DNA from: Actinomadura mexicana
Lineage (GTDB): Bacteria; Actinomycetota; Actinomycetes; Streptosporangiales; Streptosporangiaceae
Assembly (NCBI RefSeq): GCF_900188105.1
Contig: NZ_FZNP01000014.1
Coordinates: 62,001 to 126,000 of the forward strand
Length of the DNA: 64,000 nt
Direction of reading: 5' to 3'
Below the pieces are notes generated by a model that made no database searches, was not told the origin of the DNA, and was given only the letters and a program-made list of their open reading frames with translations. The position numbers were made by a program, and so were the translations under genes. Positions 8,965 to 17,578 of this stretch are shown here, piece by piece. Position 1 is the stretch's first letter; every line of letters begins with the position of its first letter.

Positions 8965-9459
8965 TCAACCGCGGCTGAGGTCAAGGGAGGCGATGACGCT
9001 GCGGAGGCGGGGCGACATCTCGTCCGGGAGCGCGTCGAGGGGCCACCAGCGGGCCTCCAGGATCTCGCCCTCGTCCAGGTCGAGCCGCCCGCCGACGACG
9101 CGGGCCGCGTAGTAGGCCTCGACCCGGTGCCGGAATCCGCCGGCGACGTGGAGCGGCGGTCCGGTGACCTCGACATCCAGGGCCGTCTCCTCCCGGACCT
9201 CGCGGGCGACCCCGTCTTCGAGCCGCTCGCCGGCGTTGACGTATCCGCCCGGCAGCCCCCAGGCGCGGTACGCGGGCCACAGCCGGTGCCGGAGCAGCAG
9301 GATCCGCCCCTGCTCGTCCCGGACGATCCCTCCCGCGTACACCAGGAACGTCCGGTGCCTGAGCCGCGCGAGCCGCCACTGCGCCCGGCCGCTCAAGCGC
9401 CTCCACACCGGCGCGGCCAGGACCCCGAGACGGGCCCGCGCGCCGAACGGGATCTTCAT
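8965..9459 (-). CDS. NUDIX hydrolase
   Basis: The 164-residue product has a NUDIX box in GGYVNAGERLEDGVAREVREET, matching Gx5Ex7REUxEExGU, which binds divalent metal and cleaves nucleoside-diphosphate-linked substrates. The N-terminal 45 residues are basic and lead into the core strand TFLVYAGGIVRDEQGRILLLRH. I chose the ATG at 9459 because a longer frame adds low-complexity sequence. The substrate cannot be predicted. It is the first gene of a two-gene unit with the PPOX protein. Confidence 0.88.
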   Translation of the reverse strand: MKIPFGARARLGVLAAPVWRRLSGRAQWRLARLRHRTFLVYAGGIVRDEQGRILLLRHRLWPAYRAWGLPGGYVNAGERLEDGVAREVREETALDVEVTGPPLHVAGGFRHRVEAYYAARVVGGRLDLDEGEILEARWWPLDALPDEMSPRLRSVIASLDLSRG

Positions 9460-9605
9460 TTCCGCGATGCTAGCGGGCCGTGAACGGCGGGCGGCCGCCC
9501 TCGGGGACAGGGTGTGACTCTGGCCACACCGCACCGGATCGGGGATCTTCGGCGGCATGCCGGTTCGTCCCAGAAGAAAGCCGTGTACGCAGATCGGGGG
9601 ACGAT

Positions 9606-9911
9606 GTGACCACGACCGCCATGGACCCTGCCGGGACGGACGCCGACGCGGCGCCCGCGAGCCGGCGCGGCGCGCACGTCCGCCTGCTCCGCAAGATCGG
9701 CGTCGCGGTCGCCGGAGTCGCCCTGATCGTCGCGGGCGTCGCCATGCTCGTGCTGCCCGGCCCCGGCATCGTCGCGATCCTCGCCGGACTCGGCCTCCTC
9801 GGCACCGAGTTCCCGACCGCCCGCCGCATCAGTAACAGCGTGAACGGTCACGCGCGGGCCGCGTGGCACCGGATCCGGGGCGGAGCCTCCCGCGTCGGCC
9901 GAAAGGGCTGA
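9606..9911 (+). CDS. PGPGW-family small membrane protein
   Basis: The likely start is GTG at 9606, preceded by GGGGGAC. An internal ATG lies at 9621. The product is about 101 residues. One hydrophobic hairpin (IGVAVAGVALIVAGVAMLVLPGPGIVAI LAGLGLLG, about residues 31-64) contains the LVLPGPG signature of the PGPGW putative transmembrane family. A basic C-terminal tail (RRISNSVNGHARAAWHRIRGG) follows. The function of the family is unknown. A strong hairpin follows the stop by 17 bases, so it is probably a single-gene transcript. Confidence 0.8.
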   Translation: MTTTAMDPAGTDADAAPASRRGAHVRLLRKIGVAVAGVALIVAGVAMLVLPGPGIVAILAGLGLLGTEFPTARRISNSVNGHARAAWHRIRGGASRVGRKG

Positions 9912-9927
9912 GCTCCGGCTGCACGGC

Positions 9928-9956
9928 GGACAGGACGCATTTCCGGCGTCCTGTCC
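9928..9956 (+). terminator. 11-bp hairpin terminator after PGPGW gene
   Basis: The arms GGACAGGACGC and GCGTCCTGTCC are perfectly complementary around a 7-base loop. There is no long T tract, which is usual for actinobacterial terminators. Confidence 0.7.
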
Positions 9957-10316
9957 TATCTGCCGTGAATCCCACTCGGCGGGGAACATGCCCGCGCGGC
10001 CCTTCCTGTCGGGGAAGAACGTGCTGTCTTCAGCGCCCGAGTCGCCGCTGCCCGGAAGGCGGGCCTGCTGGGCCGGCGAGGGCGGGCGGACTCGGCGGAG
10101 AGCAGGGAGGCGTGGTGCGGGACGGGCTCCTGGGGCCGCTGGGAAGCATGCCGGAATGGTTGTGAGATCTTGGGGTTGACCGCCCTGGAATTCGGCTGTT
10201 TCGGATGGCAATGGCGAATCATGCCAAACAAAGTTGATCAGTCTTGAGCTTGGCGTAATGGCGCTGCGGGTATAGGACGGAAGACACAATTCGATACGTC
10301 GCTCCGGAGTGTGCCG
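9957..10316. other. Promoter-bearing spacer upstream of the esterase gene
   Basis: No gene is evident in this 360-base spacer. The segment from about 10170 to 10300 is AT-richer than its surroundings. It contains TATAGG at 10271-10276 with CTTGGC 16 bases upstream, a weak candidate promoter for the esterase gene. Confidence 0.35.
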
Positions 10317-11132
10317 ATGCGTCCGTCCCGCCCCTGCCTGGTCGCCTTCGGTGCGGCGACCTTCGCCGCCGCCTCACTTCTCGGGTCCGGGTCCGCTTCT
10401 GCGGCCGGGCCCGACTACGTCGCCCTCGGCGACTCCTACTCGTCCGGCACGGGGGCCGGGAACTACGATCCGAACAGCGGAACGTGCCAGCGCAGCGCCA
10501 ACGCCTACCCGAACCTGTGGGCGGCGTCGCACGCCACGTCGTCGTACAAGTTCGTGGCCTGCTCAGGCGCGACGACCACCACCGTCGCCAGCGGCCAGCT
10601 CGGCGCGCTGAGCTCGTCCACCTCGCTGGTGAGCGTCACCGCCGGCGGCAACGACGCCGGGTTCGCCGACGTCATGCAGACCTGCGTCCTGCAGTCGACC
10701 TCCTCGTGCCAGAGCAGGGTGACGCAGGCGGAGACCTACATGAAGAACACCCTCCCCGGCCGGCTCGACTCGCTGTACGGCCAGATCCGCTCGAAGTCCC
10801 CGTCGGCGCGGGTGGTGGTGCTCGGGTACCCGCGCCTCTACGTCATCGTCGACTGGTGCGCCGGGCTGAGCAACACCAAGCGCACCGCGCTCAACCACGC
10901 CGCCGACACCCTCGACGGCGTGGTCTCCGCGGCCGCGGGCCGCGCCGGGTTCACGTGGTCGGACGTCCGGGACGAGTTCTCCGGGCACGAGCTGTGCTCC
11001 GGCGACGACTGGCTCAACGCGGTCACGATCCCGATCGGCTCGTCCTACCACCCGACCGCGCTGGGCCACCGGTCCGGCTACCTGCCGGCGCTGACGGGCT
11101 CGGCCGGCCTGGCCCTCCAGAAGCAGACCTGA
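10317..11132 (+). CDS. Secreted SGNH-family esterase/lipase
   Basis: The ATG at 10317 has GGAG seven bases upstream. The 271-residue product starts with a Sec signal peptide (MRPSRP then a hydrophobic stretch ending GSASAAGP, cleavage near residue 30). The nucleophile is Ser40 in GDSYSSG, the oxyanion Asn is in TAGGNDAGF, and the catalytic His245 is in SSYHPTALGH. The residue three before the His is Ser rather than Asp, as in the Ser-His dyad esterases of Streptomyces in which a main-chain carbonyl replaces Asp. Six cysteines can form three disulfides, as in that group. The enzyme should hydrolyse extracellular esters or lipids. Its 3' end overlaps by 55 bases the end of a convergent MFS remnant. 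Confidence 0.9.
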   Translation: MRPSRPCLVAFGAATFAAASLLGSGSASAAGPDYVALGDSYSSGTGAGNYDPNSGTCQRSANAYPNLWAASHATSSYKFVACSGATTTTVASGQLGALSSSTSLVSVTAGGNDAGFADVMQTCVLQSTSSCQSRVTQAETYMKNTLPGRLDSLYGQIRSKSPSARVVVLGYPRLYVIVDWCAGLSNTKRTALNHAADTLDGVVSAAAGRAGFTWSDVRDEFSGHELCSGDDWLNAVTIPIGSSYHPTALGHRSGYLPALTGSAGLALQKQT

Positions 11133-11836
11133 CCGGCGAGCACCGCGATCGCGCCGGCCATCAGCGTCGCGCTCACCCAGACGGGCGAGCGGTAGCCGAG
11201 GCCGGCGCCGATCGCGGCGCCGCCGAGCCACGGGCCGAGGGTCCCGCCGACGTTGAACGCCGCGGTGGCGAACCCGCCCGCCAGCGTCGGCGCCGCGGAG
11301 CCCTGCTCCAGGACGCGTGAGATCAGCGCCGGGCCCGTCCCGAACGCCAGCATCCCCTGCACGAACACCAGCACGACCACCGCCGCCGGGCTCCCGGCCG
11401 TCAGCGCGAGGACGGCCCACCCGGCGGTCAGGGACGTCATGCCCGCCGCGATGAGCGCGGCCGGATGCGCGTCGGCGATCCGTCCGGCGATGGTGACGCC
11501 CGCGAAGGATCCGGCGCCGAAGAGCGCCAGCAGCGCCGGCACCCGGGCGGAGCCGAAACCGGCGACGTTCGTGGCGAGCGGCGGGAGGTAGGTGAACGTG
11601 CAGAACGTGGCGCCCTGGAACAGCGCGTTGACGGCGAGGGTGAGCAGCAGGCGGCCGTTCGCCAGGGCGCGCAGTTCGCTGCGGGCGCCGCCCGCGGACG
11701 GGCGCTCCTCCGGAATCGCCTTGGCGATCGCGGCGACGGCGGGCAGGGACACCAGCGCGACCGCCCAGAAGGCGGCCCGCCACCCCCACGCTCCGCCGAG
11801 CACCGCGCCCGCCGGGACCCCGGCGACGCAGAACAT
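11078..11836 (-). pseudogene. MFS exporter remnant lacking its N-terminal third
   Basis: The frame from 11836 encodes about 252 residues beginning VAGVPAGAVLGGAWGWRAAF, which aligns with the loop and fifth transmembrane segment of drug-exporter MFS proteins. About eight membrane segments follow, including the GFGSARVPALLALFGAGSF and GRIADAHPAAL regions. The first four segments, with the usual N-terminal signature, are missing. Full-length relatives are about 390-400 residues. The upstream continuation of the frame is only the antisense of the tetR gene. The first ATG lies inside a palindromic operator that now also serves tetR. I infer that a deletion removed the 5' part of the exporter and fused the rest to the operator region. 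Alternatively, a truncated protein may still be made. Confidence 0.75.
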
Positions 11837-11863
11837 TGTTCTGGTGTGGCAGAATAATGTTCT
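11830..11863. promoter_or_regulatory. Paired TetR-type operators
   Basis: AGAACATTGTTCT (11830-11842) has perfect six-base arms and AGAATAATGTTCT (11851-11863) is a close copy. Their centres are 21 bases apart, two helical turns, so two dimers could bind on one face. The second site abuts the tetR ATG, so no Shine-Dalgarno sequence exists and the tetR message may be leaderless. Autoregulation by the adjacent TetR protein is inferred. Confidence 0.7.
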
Positions 11864-12436
11864 ATGAAGGAGGCCGGACGGGAGCGGATCCTGCGGGCGG
11901 CGCTGGAGCTGTTCGGGCGCGACGGGGTCGCCGGGACCACGCTGAGCGGGCTCAGGGCCGCGAGCGGGGTGAGCGTGGGCAGCTTCTACCACCACTTCTC
12001 CGGCAAGGAGCAGGTGGCGGAGGCACTGTTCGTCGAGAGCATCGGGATGTACCAGGACGCCTTCCTCGCCGAACTGAGGGCCCATGGCGGCGCGCGGGAG
12101 GCGGTGACCGCCGTCGTGGCCTTCCACGTGCGGTGGTGCAGGGAGCATCCCGACCGGGCCCGGTTCATGTTCACCGAACGCCCCGCCGGGAGCGACGGGC
12201 TGGCCGAGCGCAACGGCGCGTTCTTCCGCGAGGTGCGCAGCTGGTGGCGTGTGCAGGCACGGCACGGCGCCCTGCTCGACGTGGACGCGGTGACCGCGTT
12301 CGTCCTGTGGCTCGGGCCCGCGCAGGAACTGTGCCGGCTCTGGCTGAACGGCCAGAGCCCCGAACCGGACGGCCGACAGGTCGTATCGCTGAGCGAGGCC
12401 GCATGGCGGTCGGTGGGAGGTCCCCATGGTGATTGA
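11864..12436 (+). CDS. TetR-family transcriptional regulator
   Basis: The 190-residue product has the TetR N-terminal helix-turn-helix: RERILRAALELFGRDGVAGT, then LSGLRAASGVSVGSFYHHFSGKEQV (about residues 30-52). The C-terminal ligand domain (residues 60-190) includes AVTAVVAFHVRWCREHPDRA. The ATG directly follows two palindromic sites, which fits autorepression. It probably once controlled the divergent MFS exporter, which is now truncated. The next gene, an amidohydrolase, overlaps its end by 11 bases and is likely co-transcribed, so the regulator may now mainly control that enzyme. The ligand is unknown. Confidence 0.9.
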   Translation: MKEAGRERILRAALELFGRDGVAGTTLSGLRAASGVSVGSFYHHFSGKEQVAEALFVESIGMYQDAFLAELRAHGGAREAVTAVVAFHVRWCREHPDRARFMFTERPAGSDGLAERNGAFFREVRSWWRVQARHGALLDVDAVTAFVLWLGPAQELCRLWLNGQSPEPDGRQVVSLSEAAWRSVGGPHGD

Positions 12437-13235
12437 CGCGTGGATGCAGCACGGGACGGTGCGGTTCCTGCGGCACGAGATGCTCGACTCGCTCTGGAGG
12501 TGGACCGGGCAGAAACCGCCGGCGGAGGAGATCCCGGTCGGCACCACGGTCGCGGCGATGGACGCCGGGGGAGTGGACGTCGGACTGATCAGCGCCTGGT
12601 ACGGGCCCGAGGGCGACCTCGTGAGCAACGACGAGGTCGCGTCGTTCGTCCGGCAGGCCCCCGACCGGCTCGCCGGCATCGCCTCGGTCGACCTGCGCAA
12701 GCCCATGGAGGCCGTGCGGGAGCTGAGGCGGTGCGTGGGGGAACTGGGCTTCAGGGGGCTGCGCGTGGTGCCGTGGCTGTGGGAGCTGCCGCCCACCGAC
12801 CGGCGGTTCTACCCCCTGTTCGCCGAATGCGTGGAACTGGGCGTCCCCTTCTGCACGCAGGTGGGTCACACGGGCCCGCTGCGCCCGAGCGAGACGGGTC
12901 GTCCGATCCCTTACGTCGACCAGGTGGCGCTCGACTTCCCCGAGCTCGTCATCGTGGGCGGGCACATCGGCTACCCGTGGACGGAGGAGATGGTCGCGGT
13001 GTGCCGCAAGCACCCGAACGTCTACATCGACACGTCCGCCTACACGGTCCGCAGGTACCCGCCGGAGCTCGTCCGTTACATGGCCCAGGACCGGCACCAC
13101 AAGGTCATGTTCGGCACCAACTACCCGATGCTGACCGCCGAGCGGGCGCTCGCCGGCCTGGACGATCTCGGCCTCGGCGAGGACGCGCGGGAGGCGTTCC
13201 TCGCAGGCAACGCCCGGAAGGTCTTCCGCCTGTAA
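12426..13235 (+). CDS. Amidohydrolase-2 family protein (ACMSD-like TIM barrel)
   Basis: The 269-residue product starts at an ATG with GGGAGG upstream, inside the last codons of tetR. Amidohydrolase-2 motifs are the N-terminal IDAWMQH, then CTQVGHTGP (about 144-152), VIVGGHIGYPW (about 177-187) and MFGTNYPM (about 227-234). Members are metal-dependent decarboxylases or hydratases/hydrolases of small aromatic or dicarboxylic acids. The N-terminal motif is DxWMQH rather than the usual HxH, a recurring variant in one actinobacterial subgroup, so metal ligation may differ. The substrate cannot be named. Confidence 0.85.
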   Translation: MVIDAWMQHGTVRFLRHEMLDSLWRWTGQKPPAEEIPVGTTVAAMDAGGVDVGLISAWYGPEGDLVSNDEVASFVRQAPDRLAGIASVDLRKPMEAVRELRRCVGELGFRGLRVVPWLWELPPTDRRFYPLFAECVELGVPFCTQVGHTGPLRPSETGRPIPYVDQVALDFPELVIVGGHIGYPWTEEMVAVCRKHPNVYIDTSAYTVRRYPPELVRYMAQDRHHKVMFGTNYPMLTAERALAGLDDLGLGEDAREAFLAGNARKVFRL

Positions 13236-13354
13236 TTGATCTACAATGTAAAGGTCACCGCCGGAGCGTCCGACAGGACCCCCCGGCGCAGGTGACCGAG
13301 CGCCGTCCGCCTGAAGCGCGTGCGACCTCCGGGCCCCCTGGACGCGAACGTTGC

Positions 13355-13385
13355 GTGACCTGCGGGCCGCGGGCCCGCAGGTCAC
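13355..13385. terminator. 13-bp bidirectional hairpin terminator
   Basis: GTGACCTGCGGGC and GCCCGCAGGTCAC are perfect complements around a 5-base loop. The hairpin sits between the convergent amidohydrolase and TIGR03086 genes. Confidence 0.75.
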
Positions 13386-13391
13386 GGCGGT

Positions 13392-13985
13392 TCAGGCGGT
13401 CCAGCCCGGGTCGCGGCCGAGGTAGCGCAGGAGGGCGGCGACATCGTCGCCGCCGGTGTGCTCGATGGCGGCGGCGTAGGCGCCGTACTGGCGCAGCGGC
13501 TCGACGATCTGCCGGGCCACGTCCAGCAGGGGGCGGGCCAGGTCCGGGGTGAGCGGGGACGGGCGTCCGGTGGCGACGGCGATGTCCCACGCGTGGACGG
13601 CGGCGTCCAGCGCGGCGGCGCCGGCTCCGGTCTCGGGCTTGAGGGAGCCCGGCGGGACGGGGACGGGCACCTCGGCGGCCCCGGGGTCGACGGTGGCCCA
13701 GGCGGCGGCGCAGGCGGACACCGAGGGGTCGAGCAGGTCCATCGGCGAGCCGTCGAGCGTGCCGGAGGGGGCGAACGGGTTGTAGTCGGGGCCGGCCTGC
13801 CCGGTGATCGAAGCCGCGAAGGCGAGCTGGTCGCCGGCCGCGTGCTGGACGACCTGGGCGACGTTCCAGTCGGTGCAGGGGGTGGGGCGGCGCAGGTCCT
13901 GCTCGGAGAGGCCGCGGACCGCGTCACGGAGGGCCTTGTGGGCGGTGTCGAGGATGGTCCAGCCGGAGGTGGTGGTTTCGTTCAT
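13392..13985 (-). CDS. TIGR03086-type metal-binding protein (mycothiol-dependent isomerase/DinB-like fold)
   Basis: The 197-residue product has the four-helix DinB/MDMPI layout. Metal-binding signatures are PTPCTDWNVAQVVQHAAG (His near 48) and ALDAAVHAWDIAVATGRP (His near 131). TIGR03086 proteins are abundant in mycothiol-producing actinobacteria and are thought to use a bound metal and possibly a thiol cofactor. Individual substrates are mostly unknown. A near-palindromic site lies just upstream, so it may be controlled by a TetR-type repressor encoded elsewhere. Confidence 0.85.
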   Translation of the reverse strand: MNETTTSGWTILDTAHKALRDAVRGLSEQDLRRPTPCTDWNVAQVVQHAAGDQLAFAASITGQAGPDYNPFAPSGTLDGSPMDLLDPSVSACAAAWATVDPGAAEVPVPVPPGSLKPETGAGAAALDAAVHAWDIAVATGRPSPLTPDLARPLLDVARQIVEPLRQYGAYAAAIEHTGGDDVAALLRYLGRDPGWTA

Positions 13986-14004
13986 GCCCTTATCTTAGCA
14001 GAAC

Positions 14005-14019
14005 GGAATGATTCGTTCC
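14005..14019. promoter_or_regulatory. Operator-like near-palindrome upstream of TIGR03086 gene
   Basis: GGAATGATTCGTTCC is a 15-base near-palindrome (GGAA/TTCC arms plus GA/TC) centred about 26 bases upstream of the start codon. Its core resembles the site at 16405 upstream of the thiolase gene. The binding protein is unknown. Confidence 0.4.
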
Positions 14020-14092
14020 ACTCATCTCGCCAGATGATCCGGTGTTTCGGCCGCCGGCCGGGGAGACCGCCGACGGTTTCGCGGAGCGGCTC

Positions 14093-15013
14093 TCAGGCGG
14101 CCGGGCTGTAGCGGTTCTGGCGGGTCTGGGCGCCGATGTAGCGCAGCATGCTGCGCAGGGCCCAGTGGTTGAGGCCGGTCGGCATCATGCGGTAGCCCTG
14201 CCGGTTGGCCAGGGCGAGCGCGGCGAACCGGGCCTGGTCGAGCGGGGACCAGGGGATGTCGAAGCGGTCCCGGACGACCTGCGGCAGGCAGCCGAAGGTG
14301 ATCAGGCGGAGCGGACGCTCCACGACGAGGCGTCCGGCGCGGTCGATCCGGGGGCCGCCGACGGGCAGCAGCGTGACGGTGCCGGAGCCGTGCCTGGCGA
14401 TCTCCAGGGCGCGGGCGGCGGCGGGGGTGAGTTCGAGGGTCCGGGCGCAGACGTGCCAGAACCTGGACTGGAAGGCGGCGTAGTCGGCGGGGACGGGGCG
14501 CATGCTGACGCCGTAGCGGGAGTACCAGGTGACGGTCTCGGCGTACATCTGCTCGTGGTCCTCGGCGGTGAGGGTGCCGGGGTGGAAGGTCTCGGCGGCC
14601 TTGAAGATCTCCCAGGTGAACGTGGCGTGCGCCCACCAGAACGTCTCGGGTTCGAGGGCGTGGTAGCGGCGGGCGAACTCGTCCACCCCGCCGATGGCGC
14701 GGTGCAGGTCGCGGATGGTGCGGGCGCGGGCGGCGCCGTCCGGAGCGAGGATCGTCGCCCAGATCTGCGGGACGGACCGGTGGATCCGGTCGAAGGGGGC
14801 GTCGAAGAACGCGGAGTGCTCGGTGACGCCGGCGCCGATGCCGGGGTGCATGAGCTGCATCAGCCCGGCGGCGGCGCCGGGGAGCAGGGAGCGCAGGTCG
14901 GCGGCGTGCCGCCAGAGGAGCGTGCCGGGGCCGAGCGGGGCGCGGGCCGCCGCGCGGGCGGGCCTGCGGGCGGCGGCGGTGACGACCGTCGGGGGCGGGG
15001 ACGGGGCGGGCAT
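14093..15013 (-). CDS. MpaB/DUF2236-family oxygenase-like protein
   Basis: The ATG at 15013 has AGGAGG four bases upstream. The 306-residue product carries the family's histidines in LMQLMHPGIGAGV (about residue 60), RYHALEPETFWWAHATF and GLNHWALRS. The family includes the rubber-cleaving latex clearing protein and fungal MpaB and probably binds heme. Most bacterial members have no known substrate. There is no signal peptide, only a Pro/Ala-rich N-terminal tail. It lies between TIGR03086 and an SCP-x thiolase gene on the same strand, with spacers large enough for separate promoters. Confidence 0.85.
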   Translation of the reverse strand: MPAPSPPPTVVTAAARRPARAAARAPLGPGTLLWRHAADLRSLLPGAAAGLMQLMHPGIGAGVTEHSAFFDAPFDRIHRSVPQIWATILAPDGAARARTIRDLHRAIGGVDEFARRYHALEPETFWWAHATFTWEIFKAAETFHPGTLTAEDHEQMYAETVTWYSRYGVSMRPVPADYAAFQSRFWHVCARTLELTPAAARALEIARHGSGTVTLLPVGGPRIDRAGRLVVERPLRLITFGCLPQVVRDRFDIPWSPLDQARFAALALANRQGYRMMPTGLNHWALRSMLRYIGAQTRQNRYSPAA

Positions 15014-15193
15014 CGCGCCTCCTGACCGGTGACTGCTCACATCACCGTAACCGCTGTGAGACAAAAGTCAATCTTTGTCGCACACCGGAGAGCGGGGCCG
15101 GAGAGGCGGCGGCCTGCCGCCGCCTCTCCGAGGACCCCTGCCCGGACCCCGTCGGCCTGTGCGCATCCTCCTGGCCCCGCGCCTTCCCGCGGG

Positions 15194-16387
15194 TCAGGCG
15201 GTCGCGGGCTTGTACACGGCGACGGCGCAGGCGCTGCCGAGGCCGATGTTGTGCTGGAGGGCGACGCGGGCGCCGTCCACCTGGCGGGCGCCGGCCTTGC
15301 CGCGCAGCTGCCAGGTCAGCTCGGCGCACTGGGCGAGGCCGGTGGCGCCGAGGGGGTGGCCCTTGGAGATGAGGCCGCCGGAGGGGTTGACGACCCACTT
15401 GCCGCCGTAGGTGGTGGCCTCGTCGTCGACGAGCTTGTGGCCCTCGCCGACCCCGGCCATGCCGAGCGCCTCGTAGGTGATGAGCTCGTTGGCGCTGAAG
15501 CAGTCGTGCAGCTCGATGACGTCGACGTCGTCGATGGACACCTGCGCCTCGTCCATCGCCTTCCGGGCGGCGCGCTGGGAGACGCCGAAGCCGACGACCT
15601 GGATGGAGGAGTGGTCGGCGAAGCTCTCCTGCGTGTCCGTGGTGATGTGGTGGCCGGCGATCTCGACGGCCTGGTCCCACAGGTCGTGCTCGTCCAGGAA
15701 CCGCTCGCTGACGACCAGCGCGGCGCCGGCGCCGTCGGAGGTGGGGGAGCACTGCAGCTTGGTCAGCGGGTCGAAGATCATCGTGGCGTTCTTGACGTCG
15801 TCGAGGGAGTACTCGGTCTGGAACTGCGCGTAGGGGTTGTTGACCGAGTGCTTGTGGTTCTTCCAGCCGATCCAGGCGTAGTGGTCGGGGGTGGAGCCGT
15901 ACTTCTCCATGTGCTCGCGGCCGGCGTTGCCGAACATCTGCGGCATGGGCGCCTTGTCCAGCTCCCACTCGCGGCCCGCGGTCATGGAGCGCAGGTGGTG
16001 GTCGATGATCGTGACCTTGGACTCGCCCATGCCGGCGCCGAGCGAGCCCTTCTTCATCTTCTCCATGCCGAGCGCCAGCGCGCAGTCGGCGAGGCCGCCG
16101 CGGACGGCCTGGCGGGCGAGGAACAGCGCGCTGGACCCGGTCGCGCACGCGTTCATGACGGTCATGACCGGGATGCCGGTCATACCGGTCTCGTAGAGGG
16201 CGCGCTGGCCCATCGATCCGTACATCGAGCCGGCGTAGGCCATCTCGACGGCGTCGTAGCCGACGCCCGCGTCCTCCAGGGCGTTGCCGACGGCCTCCTT
16301 GGCCATGTCGGGGTACTCCCAGTCGCGGGAGCCGGGCTTCTCGAACTTGGTCATGCCCACGCCGACGACGAAGGTGCGGTTGGCCAT
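15194..16387 (-). CDS. Thiolase-family lipid-transfer protein (SCP-x-type thiolase)
   Basis: The ATG at 16387 has AGGAGG eight bases upstream. The 397-residue product has the active Cys81 in [11 protein letters not shown], the HDCFSANEL His motif of SCP-x-type thiolases and the C-terminal [13 protein letters not shown] loop. In family terms these enzymes cleave branched 3-oxoacyl-CoA, such as steroid side chains, or act with MaoC-like partners. No beta-oxidation partner gene is adjacent. A palindrome with six-base arms lies 18 bases upstream of the start, suggesting repressor control. Confidence 0.9.
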   Translation of the reverse strand: MANRTFVVGVGMTKFEKPGSRDWEYPDMAKEAVGNALEDAGVGYDAVEMAYAGSMYGSMGQRALYETGMTGIPVMTVMNACATGSSALFLARQAVRGGLADCALALGMEKMKKGSLGAGMGESKVTIIDHHLRSMTAGREWELDKAPMPQMFGNAGREHMEKYGSTPDHYAWIGWKNHKHSVNNPYAQFQTEYSLDDVKNATMIFDPLTKLQCSPTSDGAGAALVVSERFLDEHDLWDQAVEIAGHHITTDTQESFADHSSIQVVGFGVSQRAARKAMDEAQVSIDDVDVIELHDCFSANELITYEALGMAGVGEGHKLVDDEATTYGGKWVVNPSGGLISKGHPLGATGLAQCAELTWQLRGKAGARQVDGARVALQHNIGLGSACAVAVYKPATA

Positions 16388-16404
16388 CGAGCTCGCCTCC
16401 TGTA

Positions 16405-16421
16405 ACCGAATCATGTTCGGT
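16405..16421. promoter_or_regulatory. Operator-like palindrome upstream of thiolase gene
   Basis: ACCGAATCATGTTCGGT has perfect six-base arms (ACCGAA/TTCGGT) around five bases. It overlaps the leader just upstream of the ribosome site. A TetR-type repressor encoded outside the window is a plausible binder. Confidence 0.55.
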
Positions 16422-16486
16422 ACACCATAACCCGCGGGCCGCCCGGCGGGCGGGGGCGCTCCCGATGATCGGGATGATCGGGCCGG

Positions 16487-17545
16487 TCAGGCGGTCGTCT
16501 CCGCGGCGAGCGCGGCGGCGAACGCGTCCACGTCGTTTTCGGTGGTGTCGAAGGAGCAGACCCAGCGGACCTCGCCGGTCGCCTCGTCCCAGGTGTAGAA
16601 GGGGAACCGCTTGCGCAGCCGCTCGGCCGCGTCCTTCGGCATGAGCGCGAACACCGTGTTGGCCTGCACGTCCTGCGTGATCTCGACGCCGGGGACGGCG
16701 CGGGCGGCGCCCTCCAGGCGGCGGGCCATGGCGTTGGCGTGCGCGGCGTTGCGCAGCCACAGGTCGCCGTCCAGCAGCGCGACGAGCTGCGCCGACACGT
16801 ACCGCATCTTGGACGCCAGCTGCATGCTCGACTTGCGCAGGTACGCCAGACCGCGCACGGCGCCCGGATCGAGGACCACGATCGCCTCGCCGAGCAGGAG
16901 CCCGTTCTTGGTGCCGCCGAACGACAGCACGTCCACGCCGGCGTCGGTGGTGAGGGCGCGCAGCGGCAGGCCGAGGGACGCGGCGGCGTTGGCGATGCGG
17001 GCGCCGTCCATGTGGACCGACAGGCCGCGCTCGTGCGCCGCCGCCGCGACGGCCGCCGTCTCCCGCGCGGTGTAGACGGTGCCGAGCTCGGTGCTCTGGG
17101 TGATCGACACGACGGCCGGCTCCCGCCGCTGGACGTTGCCGAAGCCCGTCGCGTACCGGTCCACCAGCTCGGGGGTGAGCTTGCCGTCCGGTGCCGGGAC
17201 CGTGACGAGCTTCAGCCCCGCGATCTTCTCGGCCGCGCCGCACTCGTCGGTGTTGACGTGCGCCGACTCCGGGCACACCACCGCGCTCCAACGTTCCGAC
17301 ATCGCCTGCAGCGACACCACGTTCGCGCCCGTCCCGTTGAACACCGGGAACACCTCGGCCTGCTCGCCGAAGTGGCGCCGGACGACCTCGCGGAGCCGGC
17401 CGGTGACGGCATCGTCGCCGTAGGCGGGCTGGTGTCCGGTGTTGACCGCGGCCAGGGCCGCGAGGACCTCCGGATGGACGCTCGCCTGGTTGTCGCTGGC
17501 GAAACCGCGCGCGGCGGACGGAAGGAGGTCGGACGGCTGAGTCAT
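16487..17545 (-). CDS. Low-specificity threonine aldolase family protein
   Basis: The 352-residue product belongs to the PLP-dependent beta-eliminating-lyase/threonine aldolase group. The PLP Lys is Lys213 in SFGGTKNGLL, and the cofactor pocket shows in HMDGARIANAAASLG (Asp180, Arg183) and the N-terminal FASDNQASVHPEVL. The enzyme cleaves L-threonine or L-allo-threonine to glycine and acetaldehyde in the cytoplasm. It is a single gene, with the coiled-coil gene 33 bases upstream on the same strand. Confidence 0.92.
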   Translation of the reverse strand: MTQPSDLLPSAARGFASDNQASVHPEVLAALAAVNTGHQPAYGDDAVTGRLREVVRRHFGEQAEVFPVFNGTGANVVSLQAMSERWSAVVCPESAHVNTDECGAAEKIAGLKLVTVPAPDGKLTPELVDRYATGFGNVQRREPAVVSITQSTELGTVYTARETAAVAAAAHERGLSVHMDGARIANAAASLGLPLRALTTDAGVDVLSFGGTKNGLLLGEAIVVLDPGAVRGLAYLRKSSMQLASKMRYVSAQLVALLDGDLWLRNAAHANAMARRLEGAARAVPGVEITQDVQANTVFALMPKDAAERLRKRFPFYTWDEATGEVRWVCSFDTTENDVDAFAAALAAETTA

Positions 17546-17578
17546 GCGCCCATTCTCCAGGACGCCCGCCGATGCCCC

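Noticed and set aside
11078-12796. A single 572-residue MFS-containing protein on the minus strand
   Set aside because: Only the last 252 residues resemble MFS. The rest is antisense of tetR and of part of the amidohydrolase gene, so the long frame is not one gene.
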